Of a stretch of DNA of 6,130 nt, positions 1-5,243 are shown one piece after another. Location of the stretch: assembly GCA_002387845.1 (NCBI GenBank), contig DGLB01000051.1, forward strand, positions 1-6,130, written 5' to 3'. The notes below the pieces were generated by a model, which did not search any database, was not told where the DNA came from, and saw only the letters and a program-made list of their open reading frames with translations. Within the stretch, counting starts at the first letter, position 1; each line of letters starts with the position of its first letter. The position numbers and the translations under genes were made by a program. The DNA is from Stenotrophomonas maltophilia. Its GTDB lineage: Bacteria; Pseudomonadota; Gammaproteobacteria; Xanthomonadales; Xanthomonadaceae.

Positions 1-63
1 CCGTCCCGAGCCGCCAAACCAGGGATCCGGTGAATACCGGCTGTTAGCACAGAACCAACAGCA

Positions 64-80
64 GCCGGGCAGAGCCCGGC
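64..80. repeat. GC-rich stem-loop in the left intergenic region
   Basis: A perfect 7-base inverted repeat, GCCGGGC / GCCCGGC, is separated by AGA. Read on the minus strand it is followed by a T-rich stretch (TGCTGTTGGTTCTGT), so it could end a minus-strand transcript coming from the right, but no minus-strand gene is credible here. It could also be a REP-like intergenic hairpin of the type common in Xanthomonadaceae; the bases before the stem are GCAG, one base from the GTAG head of the Stenotrophomonas SMAG repeats. A weaker stem (GGCGAC 78-83 with GTCGCC 92-97) would compete with it. The rest of positions 1-160 shows no gene I can support. Confidence 0.45.
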
Positions 81-133
81 GACACGTAGAAGTCGCCATC
101 GCAGCTGTTCGCGGCCAACACCCCCCCGACAGA

Positions 134-154
134 CATCACAAAAAAAACGTGATG
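134..154. promoter_or_regulatory. Inverted repeat around an A8 tract, possible operator upstream of MCP1
   Basis: Perfect arms CATCAC (134-139) and GTGATG (149-154) flank a 9-base spacer that contains eight A residues. The element ends eight bases before the -35 box of the candidate promoter at 163-190, so a protein bound there would touch the polymerase or bend the DNA. No regulator is recognised; the operator role is inference from symmetry and position. Confidence 0.3.
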
Positions 155-162
155 CGGAACAC

Positions 163-190
163 TAAAGTCCGGCCGTGAAGCCGCCGCTAA
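163..190 (+). promoter_or_regulatory. Candidate sigma-28 (FliA) promoter for MCP1
   Basis: TAAAGTCC (163-170), 12 bases, then GCCGCTAA (183-190). The E. coli FliA consensus is TAAAGTTT-N11-GCCGATAA, so the -35 box matches 6 of 8, the -10 box 7 of 8, and the spacer is one base longer. The same arrangement with the same spacer recurs in front of the next transcription unit, which strengthens both calls. Transcription would start near 197, giving a leader of about 100 bases before the MCP1 start. Confidence 0.6.
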
Positions 191-217
191 CCGGAGAGAT
201 GGTGAAGGAACACTGTC

Positions 218-445
218 ATGTTCCGCGCCCCACCTGCGTCCATGCCCCTCGCCCAGCGCCCCCACAGCTGCGCGCCCCGCCTTGTCCGGAGTTCACAGTA
301 TGAAGTGGTTCTACGATCTGCCCATCGCCCGCAAGCTTGCGGTCGGGTTTGCCCTCACCACCCTGATGACCATTGCCTTGGGCGTATTCGCCCTGGTTCG
401 GCTCAATGGGGCCAACGCCCAGTTGGCCGGCATGGCCAGCAATGA
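218..445 (+). CDS. Possible leader ORF overlapping the MCP1 start (weak)
   Basis: An ATG at 218 lies eight bases after GAAGGA (204-209), a good ribosome-binding site, and about 20 bases after the predicted transcription start. The 75-codon frame runs across the MCP1 start and ends 146 bases inside that gene, in another frame. Before position 290 its codons mostly end in G or C, as in real genes here; inside MCP1 this bias is lost. It may be a regulatory upstream ORF, a gene remnant, or chance. The product is Pro/Arg/Ala-rich with no recognisable domain. A second frame, ATG 199 to TGA 303 (34 codons), ends in an ATGA overlap with the MCP1 start but has its GGAG only two bases before the ATG. 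Confidence 0.2.
   Translation: MFRAPPASMPLAQRPHSCAPRLVRSSQYEVVLRSAHRPQACGRVCPHHPDDHCLGRIRPGSAQWGQRPVGRHGQQ
287..291 (+). promoter_or_regulatory. Ribosome-binding site fixing the MCP1 start
   Basis: CGGAG is followed by eight bases and then ATG at 300. A TTG at 282 is in frame but overlaps this site, and has no Shine-Dalgarno sequence of its own, so ATG 300 is preferred. Confidence 0.75.
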
Positions 446-2540
446 CATTCCGTCCGTTGAACACCTCGGCGAAGTGCGCTCCCTGCTCGGTGAATTCCGC
501 ACGTACGAACTGGCGCAGCTGAGCATGCTCGACCAGCCCGACAAGGTGGCCGATTACAACAAGCGCATGGACACCACCGCCCAGGGCGTGCGCGACGAAC
601 TGAAGGCCTACGCCGTCCTGCCCGCCGGCGAAGAAGAGAAGAAGCTGTACGGCCATGTGGCCGCCGATCTTGACGCCTATTTCGCCGCCAATACCGATAT
701 GCGTGCCGCCATCGCCGCCGGTGACGGCGTACTCGCCCAGCAGATCTCCGATGACCGCTCGCGTCCGGCCCGCCGCAAGATGTTCGACGACCTCAAGACC
801 CTCGGTGCCTTCAGCAGCAAGCTGATGCAGTCGCGCATCGATGAGGCCAACGCCACCCACCACAGCAGCGTTGTTGCCATCATCACCACCGTCGTGCTGC
901 TCACCCTGCTCGCCATCGGGGCAGGCGTGGTCATCGCCCGCGCCATCACCCGTCCGCTGGGCCAGGCCGTCCACGCGATCAAGTCCGTCGCCCGCGGCGA
1001 CCTCAACGTCGCCACCCGCGCCACCAGCAACGACGAAGTCGGCCAGATGCTGGTCGCCACCGGCGACATGACCGCCATGCTGCGTCGCTACTCCGACGAA
1101 ACCCGCAAGATGGCCGAAATGCACGCCGGCCCGGATATCTCCCACCACATGCCGATTGACTTCCCTGGCGTGTATGGCGAACTGGCGGTGGGCACCAACA
1201 CGGTCATCTTCGAACACCTGGACGCCATCAAGGACGCCATCGCCGTGCTCAACGAGTACGCCGCCGGCGATCTTTCGCGCGATGCCCGCCGCCTGCCCGG
1301 TACCCGCGCGATCCTGCACGAATCCATGGACGCGGCCAAGGCCAGCCTGCTGGCCATCAACACCCAGATCCAGTCGCTGGCCCGCGCCGCTGCCGCAGGT
1401 GATTTCAGCCAGCGCGGCGACGCCCTGCGCTTCGAACATGACTTCCGGGTCATGATCGAGAACCTCAATACCATGATGGAAGTGGCCGACGGCAACCTCA
1501 ACCAGCTCTCGCACCTGCTGCAGTCCATCGCCGGTGGCGACCTCACCGCGCGCATGCACGGCGAGTTCCATGGTGTGTTCGCCGCCATGCGCGACGACGC
1601 CAATACCACCGTCGCCCAGCTGACCCATATCGTCAGCCGCATCCAGCAGGCCACCGGCAGCATCAGCACCGCCGCCGGCGAAATTGCTTCGGGCAACAAC
1701 GACCTGTCGCGCCGTACCGAGCAGCAGGCCGCCAACCTGGAAGAAACCGCGGCCTCGATGGAGGAACTGACCTCCACCGTGCGCCAGAACGCCGAACACG
1801 CCCGCCAGGCCAACCAGCTGGCCATCGGTGCGCATAGCGTGGCCAGCCAGGGCGGCGAAGTGGTTGGCCAGGTCGTCACCACCATGAGCGCGATCGAAAC
1901 CTCGTCGAAGAAGATCGCGGAGATCATCTCGGTCATCGATGGCATCGCCTTCCAGACCAACATCCTGGCCCTCAATGCCGCCGTCGAAGCGGCGCGTGCG
2001 GGCGAGCAGGGCCGCGGCTTCGCGGTGGTTGCCTCGGAAGTGCGCACCCTGGCCCAGCGTTCGGCCAGCGCCGCCAAGGAGATCAAGACCCTGATCGACG
2101 AGTCGGTGGACAAGGTCGCCGAAGGCTCCGCCCTGGTCAGCCAGGCCGGCAGCACCATGGGCGAGATCGTTGCCTCGGTGCAGCGCGTCACCGACATCAT
2201 GGCCGAGATCTCCGCCGCCTCGCAGGAACAGTCGGCCGGCATCGAGCAGGTCAACCAGACCGTGGTGCAGATGGACGAAACCACCCAGCAGAACGCTGCA
2301 CTGGTGGAAGAAGCCACCGCCGCTGCCCGTGCCATGGAAGAACAGGCCGGCCACCTGACCGATGCGGTGGCACTGTTCAAGCTGGACGGCCAGGCTGCGC
2401 GCCCGGTGGCCGTCGTGGCCGCCGCCCCGGTTCCGGTTCGTGCACCGGCACCGGCGCGTGGCCGCGCGTCCGCCCCCGCCAAGCGCGCCCCGGCACGTGA
2501 AACGGCACTGGCCAGCGAAGGTGACTGGCAGGAGTTCTGA
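300..2540 (+). CDS. Methyl-accepting chemotaxis protein with five HAMP-like units and C-terminal tether (MCP1)
   Basis: A transmembrane chemoreceptor of 746 residues that would control CheA kinase through CheW in polar arrays. Order of parts: TM1 about 13-33; a helical periplasmic domain about 34-190, probably a four-helix-bundle type; TM2 191-213; a HAMP domain 214-266 with Pro219 and G233-D234; further HAMP-like units with G-D (or G-P-D) turns near 277, 323, 367 and 413; then the signalling hairpin. The hairpin tip (around E563 to F574, AGEQGRGF) and the preceding GIAFQTNILALNAA stretch match Tsr-type, 36-heptad receptors. Candidate methylation segments include the Glu/Gln-rich stretch 474-490. 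An Ala/Pro-rich flexible linker (about 695-740) ends in DWQEF, which fits the xWxxF tether that binds CheR and CheB in E. coli Tsr and Tar. The ligand cannot be read from sequence. The gene has its own candidate sigma-28 promoter and terminator, so it is probably monocistronic. Confidence 0.97.
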   Translation: MKWFYDLPIARKLAVGFALTTLMTIALGVFALVRLNGANAQLAGMASNDIPSVEHLGEVRSLLGEFRTYELAQLSMLDQPDKVADYNKRMDTTAQGVRDELKAYAVLPAGEEEKKLYGHVAADLDAYFAANTDMRAAIAAGDGVLAQQISDDRSRPARRKMFDDLKTLGAFSSKLMQSRIDEANATHHSSVVAIITTVVLLTLLAIGAGVVIARAITRPLGQAVHAIKSVARGDLNVATRATSNDEVGQMLVATGDMTAMLRRYSDETRKMAEMHAGPDISHHMPIDFPGVYGELAVGTNTVIFEHLDAIKDAIAVLNEYAAGDLSRDARRLPGTRAILHESMDAAKASLLAINTQIQSLARAAAAGDFSQRGDALRFEHDFRVMIENLNTMMEVADGNLNQLSHLLQSIAGGDLTARMHGEFHGVFAAMRDDANTTVAQLTHIVSRIQQATGSISTAAGEIASGNNDLSRRTEQQAANLEETAASMEELTSTVRQNAEHARQANQLAIGAHSVASQGGEVVGQVVTTMSAIETSSKKIAEIISVIDGIAFQTNILALNAAVEAARAGEQGRGFAVVASEVRTLAQRSASAAKEIKTLIDESVDKVAEGSALVSQAGSTMGEIVASVQRVTDIMAEISAASQEQSAGIEQVNQTVVQMDETTQQNAALVEEATAAARAMEEQAGHLTDAVALFKLDGQAARPVAVVAAAPVPVRAPAPARGRASAPAKRAPARETALASEGDWQEF

Positions 2541-2570
2541 TCGCCTGCCGCACCGCCTCATCCGTACCCC

Positions 2571-2600
2571 AACACCCCGCTTCGGCGGGGTGTTCTGTTT
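2571..2600 (+). terminator. Rho-independent terminator after MCP1
   Basis: A perfect 10-base stem, AACACCCCGC with GCGGGGTGTT, is closed by a TTCG tetraloop (2581-2584) and followed by a short T-rich run (CTGTTTCT). It starts 30 bases after the MCP1 stop codon and separates MCP1 from the next promoter. Confidence 0.9.
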
Positions 2601-2678
2601 CTCCCATCGAAAATGAGCGGCGCGTCACATAATCGGACGAAACTCGACCGAATTCGGCATAACGTGCGCTGAACAGGA

Positions 2679-2706
2679 TCAAGTCCGTACGCTTCCGGGC
2701 CGTTAA
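2679..2706 (+). promoter_or_regulatory. Candidate sigma-28 (FliA) promoter for the small ORF and MCP2
   Basis: TCAAGTCC (2679-2686), 12 bases, then GCCGTTAA (2699-2706). It differs from the MCP1 promoter at one base in each box and has the same spacer length. The -10 box matches the FliA consensus at 7 of 8 positions. Transcription would start near 2713, placing the Shine-Dalgarno of the small ORF (2726-2732) just inside the transcript. A perfect palindrome, CCGAATTCGG, lies upstream at 2648-2657. Confidence 0.55.
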
Positions 2707-2725
2707 GAAGGGACTCACGTGGCCT

Positions 2726-2732
2726 GGGAGGG
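2726..2732 (+). promoter_or_regulatory. Ribosome-binding site of the small membrane ORF
   Basis: GGGAGGG lies six bases before the ATG at 2739. It is a strong Shine-Dalgarno sequence and a main reason for accepting the 62-residue ORF as a gene. Confidence 0.6.
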
Positions 2733-2738
2733 CGACGC

Positions 2739-2927
2739 ATGGCGACATCCACCTCGGCGACCGCCCCACCCCACACCCGCACCACCGCCCGCGCGGTTGC
2801 CGGCCTGGCCGCGCTGGCGCTGTGGCTTGGCTGGGTGATTCCGCTGCTGTACCGCCAGGTGCCTGTTGAAACCCCGTCCTGGGGCGTTGAACAGGCCGTG
2901 TGCTCACCGACCGCCGCACGCCGGTGA
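2739..2927 (+). CDS. Small single-helix membrane protein, function unknown
   Basis: A 62-residue ORF that I cannot assign to a family. It has a Thr/Ala-rich start with R14 and R18, one hydrophobic helix at about 19-38 (rich in Ala, Leu and Trp, containing LWLGWVIPLLY), and a short polar tail with one Cys (C55) and a final Arg pair. Reasons to believe it: a good ribosome-binding site, strong third-position GC throughout, and its place as the first cistron after a candidate sigma-28 promoter. It ends 38 bases before the MCP2 start, so the two are probably co-transcribed. It might help a receptor fold or tune it, or only act as a leader that couples translation; no role can be shown. The last bases overlap in another frame a GTG-started extension of MCP2, which is judged unused. 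Confidence 0.55.
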   Translation: MATSTSATAPPHTRTTARAVAGLAALALWLGWVIPLLYRQVPVETPSWGVEQAVCSPTAARR

Positions 2928-2950
2928 TTTCCCATCCGCCGCTCATGCCC

Positions 2951-2957
2951 GAAGGAG
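2951..2957 (+). promoter_or_regulatory. Ribosome-binding site fixing the MCP2 start
   Basis: GAAGGAG is followed by eight bases and ATG at 2966. In-frame starts further up, GTG 2900 and ATG 2945, have no comparable site and would add residues that look non-conserved, so ATG 2966 is chosen. Confidence 0.85.
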
Positions 2958-2965
2958 TCGACCGC

Positions 2966-5158
2966 ATGTCCGCACCCCGCACCACCCCTCACGCACTGGT
3001 AGGCCACGAAACCGTGCCCTATCTGCAGGTCCTTGCCGCCCAAGCCGACCGCCTGTTCCTCGGCGTGACCGCGCTGCTGGCCGCTGTCTCGCTGGTGCTG
3101 GCGTGGCGCAACGGCGTGTGGACACCGGCGCTGGCCATCAGTCTGCCCAGCCTGGCCCTGGTCGCATGGCAGACCCACTGGCTGCCTGGTACCCGGCTGT
3201 CGCGCAGCACGGTGGCACTGGTGTGGATGGTGCTGGCCGCCACCCTGATCCACCAGACCCACGGCATGCTGGAAACCCACTTCGGGGTGATCGTGCTGAT
3301 CGCGCTGCTGCTGTACTACCGCGATTGGTTGCCGATCGTGGTCGCCGCCGCCGCGATCGCCGTGCACCACGTGCTGTTCTTCGTCCTGCAGAGCCGCGGC
3401 CTGGATCTGCCGGTGTTCGCGGCCGGCAGCGGCTTCGGCGTGGTCCTGTTGCACGCCGCCTACGTGGTGGTGGAAACCGCCCTGCTCTGCGCCATGGCGG
3501 TGCAGATGCGCCGCCAGCTGCTGCTGCTCGGCCATGACCCGCGCGAACTGGCGCGACTGGCCCGTGGCGTGGCCAATGACCAGCCGCTGCCGGCCGATCT
3601 GCACGAAGCGCAGTTCCCAGCCGACTCGCTGGCCCGTGCGATGGTCCACAGCAGCCACCAGTTGCTGGCCCGGCGCGAACAGGAGCAGGCCGGCCTGGAC
3701 GAGATGCTGCGCGTACGCGCCGCACTGGATGACGTCACCACCAACGTGATGATCGCCGATGCCCTGCGCAACATCGTCTACGTCAACCGGCCGCTGCAGC
3801 GCATGCTGGCCGCCGCCGAGGCCGACCTGCGCCGCGACCTGCCGCAGTTCAGCGCCGCCGATCTGGTCGGCCGCAACATCGACATCTTCCACCGCCACCC
3901 CGAGCACCAGGCACGGCTGCTGGAAACGCTGAAGAGCACCCATCGCGCGCAGATCCGCGTCGGCGGCCGGGTCATGCAGCTGATCGTCAACCCGATCACC
4001 GCTGCCGACGGCAGCCGCCAGGGCTTTGTGGTGGAATGGGCCGACCGCACCCTGGAAGTGCAGGTGGAAGAGGAACTGGGTCGCATCGTGGAAGCCGCCG
4101 CCGCCGGCGACTTCAGCGGCCGCGTGGTCACCGACGGCAAGCAGGGCTTCTTCCTGCAACTGGCGCAGCGCCTGAACGCCCTGCTTGAAGCCAATGCCGG
4201 CAGCATCGAGCAGGTCTCGCAGTTGCTGGCCGCACTCTCGCGCGGTGACCTCACCGCGCAGATGCAGGGTGATTTCCACGGGGTGTTCGCCCGCATCCAA
4301 AACGACGCCAACGCCACCATCGCCCAGCTCACCGACATTGTCGGCCGCATTCAGGGCGCGTCCAACAACCTCAACCAGGCCGCCGGCGAGATGGCCCACG
4401 GCAATGCGCACCTGGCCACTCGCACCGAGCAGCAGGCGGCCAGCCTGGAGGAAACCGCCGCCACCATGGAAGAGCTCACCGCCACCGTGCGGCAGAACGC
4501 CGAACACGCACGCCAGGCCAACCGCCTGGCCAGCGAAGCGGCTGATGTCGCCGCCCAGGGCGGCGCGGTGGTCGGCGAAGTGGTCGACACCATGAGCGCG
4601 ATCGAAGCCGCCTCACGCCGGATTGGCGACATCATCTCGGTGATTGACGGCATTGCCTTCCAGACCAACATCCTGGCCCTGAACGCGGCGGTGGAAGCCG
4701 CACGTGCCGGCGAACAGGGGCGCGGCTTTGCGGTGGTCGCCACCGAAGTGCGCACCCTGGCCCAGCGCTCGGCCGATGCCGCACGCGAGATCAAAGGACT
4801 GATCGCCGATTCGGTCGACAAGGTCGCCCATGGCGCGCAGCTGGTGGACCGTGCCGGCCAGACCATGGGCGGCATCGTCAGCGCGGTGGGCCAGGTCAAC
4901 ACCATCATGGGCGAGATTTCGGCCGCCTCGCAGGAGCAGTCCACCGGCATCGAGCAGGTCAACCAGAGCATCACGCAGATGGACGCGGGCACCCGCCAGA
5001 ACGCGGCGCTGGTGGAAGCTTCGCGCCAGGCCACGCAAGGCATGGAAGCACAGGCCGGCACGCTGGCCGAAGCGGTCGCGCGCTTCCACCTGCACGATCC
5101 GGCCAGCCCGTTGAGCGTGATGCAGCGGGTGCAGCAGATTGTGGACGCGACCCCATGA
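2966..5158 (+). CDS. Methyl-accepting chemotaxis protein with six-helix membrane sensor and PAS domain (MCP2)
   Basis: A 730-residue chemoreceptor without a large periplasmic domain. About six membrane helices (29-47, 52-70, 82-97, 103-118, 122-141, 156-179) form the N-terminal sensor, with polar residues in or near the membrane: H96, H99, E103, H105, the YRDW motif at 118-121 and H134-H135. A linker leads to a PAS domain (about 254-363) that has FHRHPEHQ at 308-315 and EWADRT at 357-362; H309 and W358 resemble the heme-ligand His and the oxygen-stabilising Trp described for Aer2-type PAS domains. Two HAMP-like units follow (G-D turns at 381 and 427), then a signalling hairpin with its tip around E577 to F588. 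It ends in IVDATP and has no xWxxF tether, so adaptation would depend on neighbouring tethered receptors such as MCP1. Oxygen or redox sensing is inference; the receptor call is firm. Confidence 0.96.
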   Translation: MSAPRTTPHALVGHETVPYLQVLAAQADRLFLGVTALLAAVSLVLAWRNGVWTPALAISLPSLALVAWQTHWLPGTRLSRSTVALVWMVLAATLIHQTHGMLETHFGVIVLIALLLYYRDWLPIVVAAAAIAVHHVLFFVLQSRGLDLPVFAAGSGFGVVLLHAAYVVVETALLCAMAVQMRRQLLLLGHDPRELARLARGVANDQPLPADLHEAQFPADSLARAMVHSSHQLLARREQEQAGLDEMLRVRAALDDVTTNVMIADALRNIVYVNRPLQRMLAAAEADLRRDLPQFSAADLVGRNIDIFHRHPEHQARLLETLKSTHRAQIRVGGRVMQLIVNPITAADGSRQGFVVEWADRTLEVQVEEELGRIVEAAAAGDFSGRVVTDGKQGFFLQLAQRLNALLEANAGSIEQVSQLLAALSRGDLTAQMQGDFHGVFARIQNDANATIAQLTDIVGRIQGASNNLNQAAGEMAHGNAHLATRTEQQAASLEETAATMEELTATVRQNAEHARQANRLASEAADVAAQGGAVVGEVVDTMSAIEAASRRIGDIISVIDGIAFQTNILALNAAVEAARAGEQGRGFAVVATEVRTLAQRSADAAREIKGLIADSVDKVAHGAQLVDRAGQTMGGIVSAVGQVNTIMGEISAASQEQSTGIEQVNQSITQMDAGTRQNAALVEASRQATQGMEAQAGTLAEAVARFHLHDPASPLSVMQRVQQIVDATP

Positions 5159-5182
5159 CTGCCGTTTTGGCCAGAATTACCC

Positions 5183-5209
5183 TACAGAAGTGTGACGGGC
5201 TGCCGATAA
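5183..5209 (+). promoter_or_regulatory. Sigma-28 (FliA) promoter for ycgR
   Basis: TACAGAAG (5183-5190), 11 bases, then GCCGATAA (5202-5209). The -10 box is an exact match to the FliA consensus, the spacer is exactly the consensus length, and the -35 core TACA has one mismatch to TAAA. Transcription would start near 5216, about 28 bases before the ycgR ATG. In E. coli ycgR is a known FliA-dependent late flagellar gene, which agrees. No terminator is seen between MCP2 and ycgR, so some read-through is possible. Confidence 0.78.
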
Positions 5210-5243
5210 ACGCAGGGAGACCCGGCATTACCCAGCAGAATTC

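Noticed and set aside
44..265. Minus-strand 73-codon frame in the left leader
   Set aside because: No ribosome-binding site or domain could be supported, and it covers the promoter and inverted repeats.
216..2561. 781-codon open frame on the minus strand across the whole of MCP1
   Set aside because: It mirrors the strong GC third-position bias of the sense gene. Its product is a Gly/His/Asp-rich low-complexity string with no domain, while the plus strand has a full receptor.
2605..2663. Sigma-70-like -10 boxes CATAAT (2628-2633) and CATAAC (2658-2663)
   Set aside because: No convincing -35 at correct spacing for either; the sigma-28 pair at 2679-2706 is a better explanation.
2900..2965. GTG or ATG extension of MCP2 by 22 or 7 residues
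   Set aside because: The strong GAAGGAG site with proper spacing belongs to ATG 2966; the extension has none and overlaps the end of the small ORF.
2558..4507. 649-codon open frame on the minus strand opposite the small ORF and MCP2
   Set aside because: Same antisense artefact: Gly/His/Gln-rich with no recognisable fold, and it would read through the MCP1 terminator region.
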